DNA of 64,000 nucleotides from the NCBI GenBank assembly GCA_031277855.1, contig JAITLO010000019.1, forward strand, positions 44,759 through 108,758, read 5' to 3'. Both the position numbers and the translations under genes were made by a program. The stretch comes from Acidovorax sp. GTDB lineage: Bacteria > Pseudomonadota > Gammaproteobacteria > Burkholderiales > Burkholderiaceae_C. The notes beneath the pieces are model-generated. The model saw only the letters and a list, made by a program, of their open reading frames with translations. It searched no databases and was not told where the DNA came from. Below, piece after piece: positions 1 through 8,820 of the stretch (within the stretch, counting starts at the first letter, position 1; every line of letters begins with the position of its first letter).

Positions 1-30
1 GGCAAAAAACAGTCGCAGGCCCAGGCGCAT
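1..30 (-). CDS. creC: Sensor histidine kinase, first 10 codons only (CreC-like)
   Basis: The window edge cuts this gene. Reading leftward from an ATG at 30-28 gives MRLGLRLFFA, which resembles the N-terminus of CreC sensor kinases (MRIG-R-L...). It starts 12 bases after the stop codon of the CreB-type regulator, so the pair forms one operon. The call rests mostly on the identity of the upstream gene, because ten residues are too few to identify a kinase alone. Confidence 0.5.
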   Translation of the reverse strand, partial: MRLGLRLFFA

Positions 31-42
31 GGTGAAGAGGGT

Positions 43-765
43 TTATGACCGCAGCTGCAGGCTGTAGCCCATGCCGCGGTGCGTGGTGATGAAGTCCTGT
101 TCCTTGGCCTGGGCTCGGAGCTTGGCGCGTAGGGTTTTGATATGGGTGTCCACGGTGCGGTCCGTGCTGTCGCTGTCCTGGCCCCAGATGTTTGCCAGCA
201 GAAACTCGCGGCTCAGTATGCGGTCAGGCCTTGCCAGCATGCAGGCCAGCAGCTGGTATTCGCGTCGCGTCAAATCCAGCACCCGGCCTTGCATGCGTAT
301 GCGCTGGCCAGGCTCGTCCAGCTCGAACCAGGCGCTGCTGGCAGGTGGTGTCTCCTGGCTGGAGGCGGCCTGCAGGCGCTGCACGCGGCGCAGCAGGGCC
401 CGCGTGCGTGCCACGAGTTCGCGTGGGCTGAAAGGCTTGCTCAGATAGTCGTCTGCGCCCAGTTCCAGGCCCAAGACGCGGTCCATTTCCTCGCCGCGCG
501 CGCTGAGCACCAGAATCGGCGCATGGGAGCCGGCCGCACGCAACTCGCGGCACCAGTCCAGGCCGTTGCCGTCGGGTAGGCCCACGTCGAGCAGCAGGGC
601 ATCAAAGCGCCGCGACTTCCACTGTGCATGCGCATCGGCGAGCCGCAGGCAATGGCTGGCAGCAATCCCATCGCGCGCCAGTGCATAGCAAATGGTGCGG
701 GCTATGGCGGGGTCGTCTTCGACGAGCAGTACCTGGGGACTTTGGGGACTGGTGGCGGCTTGCAT
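43..765 (-). CDS. creB: Two-component response regulator, CreB type (OmpR family)
   Basis: A DNA-binding response regulator of about 240 residues. The receiver domain begins VLLVEDD, has the phospho-acceptor aspartate in LLLDVGLPDGNG and the conserved lysine in LSKPFSPREL. A winged-helix output domain follows and ends DTHIKTLRAKL...THRGMGYSL. The stretches ARGEEMDRVLGLELGADDY and DRTVDTHIKTLRAKLRA match the E. coli CreB pattern closely, which is why CreB is preferred over other OmpR-type regulators. CreBC in enterobacteria responds to carbon source and cell-wall stress; the role here is inferred. The start is uncertain: ATG at 765 is chosen, but an in-frame TTG at 798 also exists and neither has a good ribosome binding site. 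A kinase gene follows directly. Confidence 0.8.
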   Translation of the reverse strand: MQAATSPQSPQVLLVEDDPAIARTICYALARDGIAASHCLRLADAHAQWKSRRFDALLLDVGLPDGNGLDWCRELRAAGSHAPILVLSARGEEMDRVLGLELGADDYLSKPFSPRELVARTRALLRRVQRLQAASSQETPPASSAWFELDEPGQRIRMQGRVLDLTRREYQLLACMLARPDRILSREFLLANIWGQDSDSTDRTVDTHIKTLRAKLRAQAKEQDFITTHRGMGYSLQLRS

Positions 766-898
766 GGAGGCTGAGGGCGAGCTTGGATGCGTTATCAAAA
801 GAAGCGTGGATGTCGGTTTTCAGGGGGATCTCCAAGCAAGCTGGGTTTGCCGGAGTCGGCCAGCGAAGCGTAGCTAGCGCCTAATCTCACCCCACAGC

Positions 899-985
899 GG
901 CCAGACCGCACTTCAGGCGCAGCGCCTTGCCCGCAGGCAGTACGCCTGTACGACCAGGGCGAGCAGCATGAAGTGCGGTATGGCC
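899..985 (-). repeat. R2 structured intergenic element, copy 1
   Basis: An 87-bp element in the gap between rapZ and creB, 43 bases past the rapZ stop. The outer arms ACCGCACTTCA (905-915) and TGAAGTGCGGT (969-979) are perfectly complementary, flanked by GGCC on both sides. Inside are CTTGCCC (926-932) facing GGGCGAG (957-963) and an inner hairpin GTAC-GCCT-GTAC (940-951). Copies 2 and 3 near 49.4 and 53.7 kb keep the pairing with different bases. Strand is given as that of the upstream gene rapZ. Confidence 0.8.
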
Positions 986-1028
986 GTCTCAAAACGAAGA
1001 AACCAACCAAGCCGCAGAAGGCACAAGT

Positions 1029-1898
1029 TCAATGCCGGCGCTGGTCCATTTCTCGGTGGCGGCGTAGCGTGGTCCATTGACCCAGATAGTGATTGGCCAA
1101 CTGCTCCACCAGATACACGGAGCGGTGCTGTCCCCCGGTGCAGCCAATGGCCACCGTCACATAGCTGCGGTGGTTCTGGTTGAGTACATCCAGCCAATGG
1201 TCCAGAAACTCGATGATGTGGGTGAGCATGCGCTGCACATCGGGCGACTGGCGCAGATAGTCAATCACCGGCTGGTCCATGCCCGTCAGCGGCCGCAGCT
1301 CCAGCTCGTAATAGGGGTTGGGCAGCATGCGCACGTCAAACACATAGTCGGCGTCCACCGGCAGCGCGTGTTTGAAGCCAAAGGACTGAAAGACCAGTGT
1401 CATCTGCCCCGGAGGCACGGAGATCAGGCTTTTCACATAGCTTTGCAGCTGGGCGGCGCGCAGATCGCTGGTGTCGATCACATGCGAGCGTTCGCGCAGC
1501 GGTGCCAGCAATTCATGCTCGGACTCAATGGTTTGCACCAGGGCCAGCCGGGCGCCGTCACTGCTTTCGCTGGACAGGGGGTGACGGCGTCGGGTTTCGG
1601 AAAAGCGCCGCACCAGCGTGCCTATGGAGGCATCCAGAAAGATGGAGTGCAGCACCACGCCCTGGGCCTTGAGTGCATTGAGCTGCTCGGGCAGTTGCGG
1701 CAGGCCGCGGGGGCTGCGAGCATCCATGGCGACGGCCACCTTGTGGCCATAGCGGCTGTGGTCCAGGCTGGCAAAGGCGCTCAGCAGCTCGGGCGGCAGA
1801 TTGTCCACGCAGTAATAGCCTGCATCTTCCAATGCATGCAGGGCCACGGATTTGCCGGAGCCGGACATGCCGGTGATGAGCACGAGTTCCAGGGCCAT
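1029..1898 (-). CDS. rapZ: RNase adapter protein RapZ (YvcJ family nucleotide-binding protein)
   Basis: A 289-residue protein. The N-terminal P-loop is GMSGSGKS at about residues 8-15, and the C-terminal half carries the family pattern [19 protein letters not shown]. In E. coli, RapZ guides RNase E to the small RNA GlmZ and so controls glucosamine-6-phosphate synthase; in other bacteria the family binds nucleotides and the exact role is less clear. The start at 1898 is chosen because AAGGAGGAA lies just upstream and the protein then begins [10 protein letters not shown]. recN begins only about 50 bases upstream, suggesting co-transcription. In enterobacteria rapZ sits next to ptsN; here it is beside recN. 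Confidence 0.93.
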   Translation of the reverse strand: MALELVLITGMSGSGKSVALHALEDAGYYCVDNLPPELLSAFASLDHSRYGHKVAVAMDARSPRGLPQLPEQLNALKAQGVVLHSIFLDASIGTLVRRFSETRRRHPLSSESSDGARLALVQTIESEHELLAPLRERSHVIDTSDLRAAQLQSYVKSLISVPPGQMTLVFQSFGFKHALPVDADYVFDVRMLPNPYYELELRPLTGMDQPVIDYLRQSPDVQRMLTHIIEFLDHWLDVLNQNHRSYVTVAIGCTGGQHRSVYLVEQLANHYLGQWTTLRRHREMDQRRH

Positions 1899-1947
1899 GG
1901 CGTTGTGTTCCTCCTTGTGACGGGCCAGGTGCGACCGCTTGCCGCGG

Positions 1948-3603
1948 TCAGGGGCTGCTGGCCTGTGCCAGCATTTCGCGGGCGTGGGCCAGGGTAGTGG
2001 CAGACAGGCGCTCGCCGCCCAGCATGCGGGCGACCTCCTGTTCACGCTCAGTATCGCGTACCGGCGTCACCGAGCTGGTGGTGCAGGTCTTGTCGCGCCG
2101 TTTGGATACCACATAGTGCTGGTCGGCACAGGCTGCCACCTGGGGCAGGTGGGTGACGGCCAGCACCTGGCGGTCGCGGCCCAGGGCGCGCATCAGCTTG
2201 CCTACGGTTTCGGCCACGGCACCGCCCACGCCGGAGTCCACCTCGTCAAAAATCAGGGTGCCGGCCTGGCCCAGCTGGCTGGTGGTGACGGCAATCGCCA
2301 GCGAAAGGCGCGACAGCTCACCGCCCGATGCCACCTTGCCGATGGGGCGTGGTGTGGCGCCGGGGTGGCCGGCCACCAGAAACTGCACCGCATCCATGCC
2401 GCTGGCGCTGGGCTCTTCCAGCTTGTCCAGCTCGACGGCGAATTTGCCGCCCTGCATGCCCAGGCCTTGCATGGCCTGGGTGATGGCGCGCGACAGCCTG
2501 GGCGCGGCCTTGGTGCGTTGGCGCGAAAGCTCGCGTGCGGCGGCCAGATAGGCTTCATGGGCCTGTCGTTCGCGCTGGCGCAGGCGGGCCACATCTTCCA
2601 CGGCGTCCAGCTGGCGCAGCTCGTCGCGCCAGCCTTGCAGCAGACCGGGCAACTCTTCGGGCGAGCGCTTGTAGCGGCGCGCCAGTTGCATCCACTGCGT
2701 CAGGCGGCCGTCGAGCTCGGCCAGGCGCTCGGGGTCCAGCTCGGTGCGGCGCAGATAACTGTGCAGGCTGTGTCTGGCATCGCTGACCTGGGCCAGGCTG
2801 GAGGCCAGAACATCGGCAATCGCTTGAAATTCAGGCTCCAGATGCTCTTGATTTTGCAGCGTACTGTGGGCGCGGGTCAGTGGGCCGGAGATGCCGGTTT
2901 CGTCGTCTTCCAGCAGATAGAGCGCGCTTTGCGCCGTCTCCAGCAGGCTTTGGGCGTGAGACAGGCGCGTGTGCTGGGTGTTGAGCTCCTCCCATTCCTC
3001 GGCGCCGGGGTTGAGCTTGTCCAGCTCGCCAATCTGCCATTGCAGGCGCTCGCGTTCGCGTTGCAGCGTGTCCTGGGCGGCCAGTGCATGCTCCAGCGCC
3101 TGGTGGGCGTTGCGCCAGTGGCTCCAGTGGCCGCGCAGGGTGTGGAGTTCCACACCGGCGTAGGCGTCCAGCAGGGCGCGCACAGCGTCGGGTCTGGTCA
3201 GGCTTTGCCAGGCATGCTGGCCATGAATGTCCAGCAGCAAGTCGCCCACATGGCGCAGCTGGGTGGCGGTGGCCGGGGCGCCGTTGATCCAGGCGCGGCT
3301 GCGGCCCTGGGCATCGATCACGCGACGCAACAGCAAGGCTTCGTCGTGGGCAAAGCCGCCTTCTTCCAGCCAGGTGTGCAAATGGGCGGGACAGTCGAAT
3401 TCGGCGGTGATATCGGCCTGGGCCTGGCCTTCGCGCACCACGCCCACATCGGCGCGGCTGCCCAGCACCAGCTGCAGGGCGTCAATCAGAATGGATTTGC
3501 CGGCACCGGTTTCGCCGGTGAGCACGGTAAAGCCGGCGTGCAGCTCCAGATCCAGGGTCTGCACGATGACAAAGTCGCGCAGCGCAATGCGTCGCAGGGC
3601 CAT
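1948..3603 (-). CDS. recN: DNA repair protein RecN
   Basis: A 551-residue SMC-like ATPase for double-strand break repair. The Walker A motif is GETGAGKSI near residues 30-38, followed by a long coiled-coil middle section. The C-terminal half has the ABC signature [13 protein letters not shown] and Walker [13 protein letters not shown]. Length is normal for RecN. The start [14 protein letters not shown] is typical of the family. It is three bases downstream of the nadK stop, an arrangement (nadK-recN) common in beta- and gammaproteobacteria and consistent with one transcript. No LexA box was recognised upstream of it or of nadK. Confidence 0.96.
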   Translation of the reverse strand: MALRRIALRDFVIVQTLDLELHAGFTVLTGETGAGKSILIDALQLVLGSRADVGVVREGQAQADITAEFDCPAHLHTWLEEGGFAHDEALLLRRVIDAQGRSRAWINGAPATATQLRHVGDLLLDIHGQHAWQSLTRPDAVRALLDAYAGVELHTLRGHWSHWRNAHQALEHALAAQDTLQRERERLQWQIGELDKLNPGAEEWEELNTQHTRLSHAQSLLETAQSALYLLEDDETGISGPLTRAHSTLQNQEHLEPEFQAIADVLASSLAQVSDARHSLHSYLRRTELDPERLAELDGRLTQWMQLARRYKRSPEELPGLLQGWRDELRQLDAVEDVARLRQRERQAHEAYLAAARELSRQRTKAAPRLSRAITQAMQGLGMQGGKFAVELDKLEEPSASGMDAVQFLVAGHPGATPRPIGKVASGGELSRLSLAIAVTTSQLGQAGTLIFDEVDSGVGGAVAETVGKLMRALGRDRQVLAVTHLPQVAACADQHYVVSKRRDKTCTTSSVTPVRDTEREQEVARMLGGERLSATTLAHAREMLAQASSP

Positions 3604-3606
3604 GGC

Positions 3607-4512
3607 TCAGGTGCCTCCCTCGTTCCAGCCCAGTTTTTTGCGCAGCGTGGCGTAGTAGTTCCAGCCCGTGGGGTGCAAAAACCGTATGCCATGCTGGGCA
3701 CGGCGCACATAGATGCGGTCGCCATGGCGCAGCGAGGCCAGGGATTGCATATCGAAATTGGCGCTGATGTCGCGTCCGCCCACCACCTCGATCATGACTT
3801 CGCCCTGGTCGGGCAACACGATGGGGCGGTTGGACAGGGTGTGAGGGGCAATCGGCGCCATCACCCAGGCGCCCACCGAGGGGTGGAGCAGCGGGCCGCC
3901 GGCTGACAGCGCATAGGCGGTGGAGCCTGTGGGGCTGGCTACGATCAGGCCGTCGGCGCGCTGGTTGGAGACAAAGCGGCCGTCGACCTCGACGCGCAGC
4001 TCCACCATGCCCGAGGTGCTGCCACGGTTGACCACCACATCGTTCATGGCCAGGGCCTCGAACACGCAGCTGTCACCCCGCATGACACGGGCTTCAATCA
4101 GCGGGCGGGGGTCTTCCTCATATTCACCTTCCAACATGGCTTGCAGCGTGGGCAGCAGGTTTTCATCCATGGGAATGTCGGTGACAAAGCCCAGACGCCC
4201 CTGGTTGATGCCAATCAGCGGTGTGCCGTAACGCGACAGATGCCGGCTTACGCCCAGCATGGTGCCGTCGCCGCCCATGACCAGGGCCAGGTCGCAGGCC
4301 AGGCCCAGGGCATCCACATCCAGGCTGCGGTAAGGTGAGGGCTGGCTGAGCTGCAAAGCAGTCTCTGCCTCCACAATCACCTCGCAGCCCTGGGTGCTGA
4401 GAAAGGCGGCAATGTCTTCCAGCACCTGGCGCGGGCAGTCCGGGGGGGTACCCGCCGCGGAAGGGGCGCGATACTTGCCGATAAGGGCCACATGGCGAAA
4501 CTTGGACGTCAT
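3607..4512 (-). CDS. nadK: NAD kinase
   Basis: ATP-dependent NAD kinase of 301 residues, which makes NADP from NAD in the cytoplasm. The characteristic GGDG motif is present ([13 protein letters not shown]), and the second signature is [20 protein letters not shown], both at expected positions for the family. It is the first gene of a leftward group nadK-recN-rapZ and is divergent from hrcA, with only 29 bases between the two start codons, so the two promoters must overlap each other or the coding regions. Confidence 0.96.
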   Translation of the reverse strand: MTSKFRHVALIGKYRAPSAAGTPPDCPRQVLEDIAAFLSTQGCEVIVEAETALQLSQPSPYRSLDVDALGLACDLALVMGGDGTMLGVSRHLSRYGTPLIGINQGRLGFVTDIPMDENLLPTLQAMLEGEYEEDPRPLIEARVMRGDSCVFEALAMNDVVVNRGSTSGMVELRVEVDGRFVSNQRADGLIVASPTGSTAYALSAGGPLLHPSVGAWVMAPIAPHTLSNRPIVLPDQGEVMIEVVGGRDISANFDMQSLASLRHGDRIYVRRAQHGIRFLHPTGWNYYATLRKKLGWNEGGT

Positions 4513-4541
4513 GAGGGAAATTACATCATTAAAATCATTCC

Positions 4542-5549
4542 ATGCTCGATGAACGTGCCAAGTTGTTGTTGAAAGCGCTGGTCGAGCGCTACATTGCCGA
4601 CGGCCAGCCGGTAGGCTCGCGGACCTTGTCGCGTGCCTGCGGTCTGGAGCTTTCGCCTGCCACCATCCGCAATGTGATGTCCGACCTGGAAGAGTTCGGC
4701 CTGATCGTCAGTCCCCATACCTCGGCCGGCCGCGTGCCCACGGCCAAAGGCTATCGATTGTTTGTGGACACCATGCTCACCGTCAGCCGCGACAAGCTGC
4801 CGGCGCCCGAGCTGGTGGCCGAGCAGCCTCAAAAAGTGATAGCTAACGCTGCGAACATGCTGTCCAGCCTGTCGCAGTTTGTGGGCGTGGTGATGGCACC
4901 GCGGCGCAGCTCGGTGTTCAAGCACATTGAATTCGTCAAACTGTCCGAGCGCCGGGTGCTGGTCATCATCGTCTCGCCCGATGGCGATGTGCAAAACCGC
5001 GTCATCTTCACCGATCACGACTTTTCCAGCACCCAGCTGCTGGAGGCATCGAACTTCCTGAACGCCAATTACGCGGGCCTGGCCATAGAGCAGGTGCGCG
5101 AGCGCATGCAGACCGAGGTGGAACGCTTGCGTAGCGAGGTCAGTGCGCTGATGCAGGCCGCAGTGAACGTCAGCGCCGAGGCCATGAACCCCCAGCCCCA
5201 GGAGCAGGTCATCATCTCCGGCGAGCGCAATCTGCTGGCGGTGAGCGATTTCTCCAGCGACATGGGCAATCTGCGCAAGGCTTTCGACCTGTTCGAGCAG
5301 AAAACCCAAATCCTGCGCCTGCTGGACTTTTCCAGCCAGGCCGAAGGTGTGCGCATCTTTATCGGTGGCGAAAGCCAGGTTGTGCCCTTCGAGGAGCTGT
5401 CCGTGGTCAGTGCGCCCTACGAGGTGGACGGTCAGGTCGTAGGCACGCTGGGTGTGATCGGCCCCACGCGCATGCACTACGACCGCATGATCCAGATTGT
5501 GGACATCACGTCAAAACTGGTCACCAATGCGCTGAGCACCCGGCGTTAA
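4542..5549 (+). CDS. hrcA: Heat-inducible transcription repressor HrcA
   Basis: A 335-residue repressor of class I heat-shock genes (groESL, dnaK), which binds CIRCE inverted repeats and needs GroEL for activity. The N-terminal winged helix contains [18 protein letters not shown] and [16 protein letters not shown], and the C-terminal part has [16 protein letters not shown] and [17 protein letters not shown], all standard HrcA motifs. No CIRCE element is visible in the 29-base gap to nadK, so this gene does not appear to be autoregulated through one there. Divergent nadK is the usual neighbour in Burkholderiales. Confidence 0.96.
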   Translation: MLDERAKLLLKALVERYIADGQPVGSRTLSRACGLELSPATIRNVMSDLEEFGLIVSPHTSAGRVPTAKGYRLFVDTMLTVSRDKLPAPELVAEQPQKVIANAANMLSSLSQFVGVVMAPRRSSVFKHIEFVKLSERRVLVIIVSPDGDVQNRVIFTDHDFSSTQLLEASNFLNANYAGLAIEQVRERMQTEVERLRSEVSALMQAAVNVSAEAMNPQPQEQVIISGERNLLAVSDFSSDMGNLRKAFDLFEQKTQILRLLDFSSQAEGVRIFIGGESQVVPFEELSVVSAPYEVDGQVVGTLGVIGPTRMHYDRMIQIVDITSKLVTNALSTRR

Positions 5550-5554
5550 GCCGC

Positions 5555-5560
5555 TACAAT
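5555..5560 (+). promoter_or_regulatory. Likely -10 box of tRNA promoter
   Basis: TACAAT lies 5 bases after the hrcA stop codon and about 30 bases before the tRNA. The -35 region falls inside the end of hrcA and is weak (TGAGCA at about 5533). Read-through from hrcA is also possible because no terminator separates them. Confidence 0.4.
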
Positions 5561-5590
5561 GCACACGCCCCGCACACGCAGGGCTGGCAA

Positions 5591-5667
5591 GGGGCGTTAG
5601 CTCAGTTGGTTAGAGCAGAGGACTCATAATCCTTTGGTCGACAGTTCAAGTCTGTCACGCCCTACCA
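5591..5667 (+). tRNA. tRNA with anticodon CAU (tRNA-Met or lysidine-type tRNA-Ile2)
   Basis: A 77-base tRNA including encoded CCA. The acceptor stem GGGGCGT pairs with ACGCCCT, the anticodon stem is GAGGA/TCCTT around the loop CTCATAA, and the T arm is GACAG/CTGTC around TTCAAGT. The CAU anticodon reads AUG unless C34 is modified to lysidine, in which case it reads AUA (Ile). The variable region TTGGTCG and T-loop TTCAAGT resemble tRNA-Ile2 of proteobacteria more than elongator tRNA-Met, so identity is left open. It is not the initiator, which lies at 9286-9362. Confidence 0.9.
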
Positions 5668-5675
5668 ATGAATTC

Positions 5676-5707
5676 AACGGGTTACGAGTAGTCGTAACCC
5701 GTTTTTT
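5676..5707 (+). terminator. Intrinsic terminator of the CAU tRNA
   Basis: A perfect 12-bp stem AACGGGTTACGA / TCGTAACCCGTT with loop GTAG, followed by a run of T. It starts 9 bases after the tRNA CCA end. Confidence 0.93.
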
Positions 5708-6069
5708 CTTTGTGGTTGTCCTATAGCCAGGTAGCACTATTGGGGTTAGAGTGCCGATCTTTCGTCGATTGGGCAGGGGAGCAAGTCCCTATGTCAGGCG
5801 GAAATGTCCTGTGCTTTTTTGTGTACCGCTTTACTACAAGCCAAGTGAAATGTCAAAGAGAAAATAGTTAATCTATTTTTTCATTTGATATTTTTTTTTA
5901 TTCAGTTTCTTCTTGTTTCTAATTTATTTGTGATTTTCTTGGATTAGTATCTATCTGTGTCTTTTGCAGAAGTTGTGTTTCACAAGAGCGCTTTTTTTGT
6001 AGGCCCTTAGGGGCTTTGGCACTGGATTGAAGACGTTTTCAATCCATTTAGTGAAAGAGAAGTTCGACC
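5708..6069 (+). other. AT-rich upstream region of the fimbrial gene, no gene seen
   Basis: About 360 bases without a credible coding frame, strikingly AT-rich from about 5860 on compared with the GC-rich flanks. It must contain the promoter of the fimbrial gene at 6070, but no single -35/-10 pair stands out. A hairpin GGATTGAA / TTCAATCC (6024-6031 and 6038-6045) would lie in the transcript leader about 25 bases before the start codon. Confidence 0.5.
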
Positions 6070-6633
6070 ATGAAAAAATCATTTGTCAGCATCGCCATTT
6101 TGTCCGCACTTTTTGCAGTTGGTGTTCAAGCAGCCCCCGCAGTGGGCGCGATGGGGGTAATCTCTTTTGAAGGCAGTATCACGGTAGATGCCTGCCAGGT
6201 CACCAGTGGTGGAGCCACTTCCTCGGGCGCTGACATGCTGGTGTCCATGGGTCCCCATTCGGCCGAGACCCTGGGGACTGAGGCCAACCCGGCGATGTCT
6301 GCTGGCAAGCTGAGCACGATTGCCAAGAGCATTGACTTGAATGTGAACTGTACGGAGGGCACCAAGGTCTTCCTGTCGTTGAAGCCTTCCCAGGTGATGG
6401 GCAAGGGTGTTGCTGTGAACGGAACCGCTCAGGGCGTGCAGATCATGCTGATGAACGGTAGCAATGTGCTGGACTTCAGCGAGAAGAAGGAGGTGATCTT
6501 GGAGGCATCTTCTGGCAGCAAGGTCCAGATTCCGCTGAAGGCCTACTACACGCTGCAGGCTGGTAAGGTGGTTTCGGATGCCAAGGCGGGATCGGCAAGC
6601 GCTTTGGTGGCCTATACCCTGTCTTATGAATAA
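6070..6633 (+). CDS. Orphan type-1 fimbrial major subunit-like protein
   Basis: A 187-residue secreted protein. A Sec signal peptide (MKKSFVSIAILSALFAVGVQ) ends near AAP. The mature protein starts with the pilin pattern GVISFEGSITVDACQV, and its two cysteines (DACQV and NVNCTEG) are placed like the conserved disulfide of chaperone-usher pilins. It ends ALVAYTLSYE, with the penultimate tyrosine usual in fimbrial subunits. Such proteins polymerise by donor-strand exchange and normally need a periplasmic chaperone and an outer-membrane usher; neither is nearby. An AAAGAGAAG stretch precedes the ATG. The surrounding DNA is AT-rich, which suggests acquisition or different constraints. Assignment is by fold-level pattern. 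Confidence 0.8.
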   Translation: MKKSFVSIAILSALFAVGVQAAPAVGAMGVISFEGSITVDACQVTSGGATSSGADMLVSMGPHSAETLGTEANPAMSAGKLSTIAKSIDLNVNCTEGTKVFLSLKPSQVMGKGVAVNGTAQGVQIMLMNGSNVLDFSEKKEVILEASSGSKVQIPLKAYYTLQAGKVVSDAKAGSASALVAYTLSYE

Positions 6634-6641
6634 GACAAGAT

Positions 6642-6673
6642 AACCTTGGTGAGACAAAAGCCTTGCCAAGGTT
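6642..6673 (+). terminator. Possible weak terminator after the fimbrial gene
   Basis: AACCTTGG pairs with CCAAGGTT across a 16-base loop, followed by TTTCT rather than a long T run. It lies 9 bases after the stop codon. Weak in form; a stronger terminator follows at 6961. Confidence 0.4.
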
Positions 6674-6960
6674 TCTATGGGGTGCGAGTTTGATTTTGAA
6701 TTTTTCTATCTATGCAGTGATTATCCATTCCGCTAATGTTGTTTTATAAATCAGCATGGCAGATATTCTATTTTTCTTATATGGATAAGTCTGTAGATTG
6801 AATTTAGATATTCAAAGGCATGCGAAGGATTGAATATTTTTCAAATTTTGATTAATGCTTGATGCATTTTTTTATATTTGAAAAATACGAATCCCGTATG
6901 GAATATGCAAGCCTGAAGTACTCGTATTCCGTTTTTTGTTGTTTTCAGCACATGGCTATG
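6674..6960. other. AT-rich stretch without a recognisable gene
   Basis: Nothing convincing was found here on either strand. The AT-rich composition continues that of the fimbrial upstream region and stops at the terminator hairpin at 6961, after which normal high-GC sequence resumes. It could be the 3' flank of an acquired segment or a degraded gene. Confidence 0.4.
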
Positions 6961-6991
6961 GCCCGCTACTGCATCAGTGGCGGGCTTTTTT
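6961..6991 (+). terminator. Strong rightward intrinsic terminator
   Basis: GCCCGCTACT pairs with AGTGGCGGGC around loop GCATC (one T-G pair), followed by six T. It ends the AT-rich fimbrial segment and abuts the stop codon of the leftward DUF3079 gene, protecting that gene from rightward read-through. Confidence 0.85.
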
Positions 6992-7208
6992 ATGGCTGCT
7001 TGTCAGAGGGTGAAGCTGCTGCTGAAGGCAGGGCGTCGGGCTGCAGGCCGGAGTCTGTGATTTGCCAGTCTTCACCCCAGAGCTCGCTGGGGTGGGGTGT
7101 GCGGTCGGAGCCATTGCCACAGCGCAGGTCGGTGGCGGGGCAGTACAGATCGCAGCCCCAGCACAGGCGCTCGGGGTGGGCGGGCGTTGCAGGAAATTTC
7201 TTGGCCAT
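6990..7208 (-). CDS. Small cysteine-rich DUF3079 family protein
   Basis: A 72-residue protein of unknown function, recognised as DUF3079 by the core KFPATPAHPERLCWGC and GNGSDRTPHPSELWGEDW. Three cysteines are arranged C-x2-C-x4-C, with a fourth seven residues on (LCWGCDLYCP...RCGNG), which suggests metal binding; this is inference. The conserved part fills the first 50 residues and the C-terminal tail is low-complexity. The start MAKKFP at 7208 is chosen because it matches the family's usual N-terminus, although the frame stays open upstream. Found mainly in betaproteobacteria as far as I recall. Confidence 0.75.
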   Translation of the reverse strand: MAKKFPATPAHPERLCWGCDLYCPATDLRCGNGSDRTPHPSELWGEDWQITDSGLQPDALPSAAASPSDKQP

Positions 7209-7317
7209 GGCGTCACTCAGTTCATGAAGAGCATGCGCAAGCAGTATGCAGTTGCGCAGGGAGTGGCTGCAGGTGGCGGGGCATGAAATGCACTGCGGTT
7301 TGGCCTGCATCAAAGCA

Positions 7318-7349
7318 AAGCGCCCGCATGCAGGGCAGTGCGGGCGCTT
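7318..7349 (-). terminator. Intrinsic terminator of aspA
   Basis: An 11-bp stem AAGCGCCCGCA / TGCGGGCGCTT with a 10-base loop, about 50 bases beyond the aspA stop codon. On the leftward strand it is followed by TTGCTTTG, a modest T-rich tail. Confidence 0.75.
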
Positions 7350-7399
7350 GGAGGGCTTTGGGGCTGCGGCCTGAGCCGGCAGCCTGCGTGCAGGGAGGC

Positions 7400-8800
7400 T
7401 TACGCGGCGGTCAGTGCGCCGGGCATGGTCAGCTTGTCAGCCACCAGCAGCTGCTGCATCTGGGTCTGGCTCATCACGCCCAGCTCTTCGGCGACCACGC
7501 CAATGGGCTTGCCGCTGGCGATGGCCGCCTTGGCGATCTGGGCAGCCTTTTCGTAGCCAATCAGCGGGTTCAGCGCGGTGACCAGGGTCACCGAGCTGGC
7601 GATGCGCTCGTCCAGCACATTGCGGTTGGCGACAATGCCTTCCACGCAGTTGACTTGCAGCGTCTTGCAGGCGTGGGCCAGGTGGTTCAGGCTTTTGTGC
7701 AGCGCCCAGGCCATCAGAGGCTCAAAGGCGTTGAGCTGGAGCTGGCCGCCTTCGGCTGCCATGGTGATGGCTACATCATTGCCAATGACTTCAAAGCAGA
7801 CCTGGTTCATCACCTCCGGGATCACGGGGTTGACCTTGCCGGGCATGATGGACGAGCCGGCCTGGCGTGCAGGCAGCTGGATGTCGCCCACACCGGCTTG
7901 GGGGCCGGAGGACAGCAGGCGCAGGTCGTTGCTGATCTTGGAGAGCTTGACGGCGATGCGCTTGAGGATGCCGGAGATGTCGGCAAAGGCGCCGGTGTCG
8001 CAGGTGGCGGCAATCATGTCGGCAGCCTTGACCACGGGCACGCCCGAGAATTCGGCCAGCTTGGGCACCACCACATCCACATAGCCCACGGGGGCGTTCA
8101 GGCCGGTGCCGATGGCGGTGCCGCCCATGTTGATCTCGCACATCAGCGATGCAGATTCGCGCAGGCGCTTTTCGTCGTCGGCAATCATGGAGACGAAAGC
8201 GGTGAACTCCTGGCCCAGCGTCATGGGCACGGCATCTTGCAGCTGGGTGCGGCCGATCTTCAGCACATCCTTGAATTCCGTAGCCTTTTCTTGGAAGGCG
8301 CCACGCAGTGCTGCCAGTGCGGCCAGCAGCTCCTGGATGCCGAACCAGGTCGCCAGCTTGACGGCAGTGGGATAGGAATCGTTGGTGGACTGCGAAGCGT
8401 TGACGTGGTCATTGGGGTGGACCACGTCATAGCGGCCCTTGGCCAGGCCCAGGTGCTCCAGCGCGCGGTTGGCAATCACCTCGTTGGCGTTCATATTGGT
8501 CGAGGTGCCGGCGCCGCCCTGGATCACATCCACCACGAACTGCTCATGCAGCTGGCCGGCGACCAGGTCGTCGCAGGCCTTGGAGATGGCTTCGGTTTGC
8601 TGGGCGTTGATGGCACCCATGGCCAGATTGGCATGGGCCGCGGCCTTTTTGACAAAGGCAAAGGCGCGGATCAGCTGGGGCATATGGGCCACGCTGTGGC
8701 CGGTGATGGGGAAGTTCTCCACCGCACGGGCGGAGTGAACGCCCCAGTAGGCGTGGTCGGGGATGTCCTTGGGACCCAAAAAGTCGCTTTCTTGGCGCAT
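7400..8800 (-). CDS. aspA: Aspartate ammonia-lyase (aspartase)
   Basis: A 466-residue member of the fumarase/aspartase superfamily that converts aspartate to fumarate and ammonia. The superfamily signature is GSSIMPGKVNPVIPEVMNQV. The N-terminal pattern DFLGPKDIPDHAYWGVHSAR and VIQGGAGTSTNMNANEV favour aspartase over class II fumarase, which usually has a different N-terminus. ATG at 8800 is taken as the start; an in-frame TTG lies nine bases upstream. No clear Shine-Dalgarno precedes either. The leader upstream contains two hairpins (see 8821-8928) and a terminator follows. It appears to be a single-gene transcript. Confidence 0.88.
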   Translation of the reverse strand: MRQESDFLGPKDIPDHAYWGVHSARAVENFPITGHSVAHMPQLIRAFAFVKKAAAHANLAMGAINAQQTEAISKACDDLVAGQLHEQFVVDVIQGGAGTSTNMNANEVIANRALEHLGLAKGRYDVVHPNDHVNASQSTNDSYPTAVKLATWFGIQELLAALAALRGAFQEKATEFKDVLKIGRTQLQDAVPMTLGQEFTAFVSMIADDEKRLRESASLMCEINMGGTAIGTGLNAPVGYVDVVVPKLAEFSGVPVVKAADMIAATCDTGAFADISGILKRIAVKLSKISNDLRLLSSGPQAGVGDIQLPARQAGSSIMPGKVNPVIPEVMNQVCFEVIGNDVAITMAAEGGQLQLNAFEPLMAWALHKSLNHLAHACKTLQVNCVEGIVANRNVLDERIASSVTLVTALNPLIGYEKAAQIAKAAIASGKPIGVVAEELGVMSQTQMQQLLVADKLTMPGALTAA

Positions 8801-8820
8801 GGTGAGCAATTAGCTGAAAA

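Noticed and set aside
968..1183. A possible small protein starting inside R2 (MKCGMAVSKR), with similar starts in the other copies (MKRCMGILKR, MKRGMAAFKR)
   Set aside because: The similarity stops at the end of the repeat and the frames run antisense into neighbouring genes. The reverse frame is shared by copies 2 and 3 but broken in copy 1 by a 5-base length difference, so coding is less likely than structure.
1939..3906. A 655-codon open frame on the + strand
   Set aside because: Antisense to recN and nadK; no domain-like pattern. Shadow of high-GC coding.
5591..6991. An integrative element at the CAU tRNA
   Set aside because: No integrase gene and no second copy of the tRNA 3' end was found in the AT-rich island.
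6859..7227. A 122-codon + strand frame after the fimbrial gene
   Set aside because: It crosses the strong terminator hairpin at 6961 and runs antisense to the DUF3079 protein.
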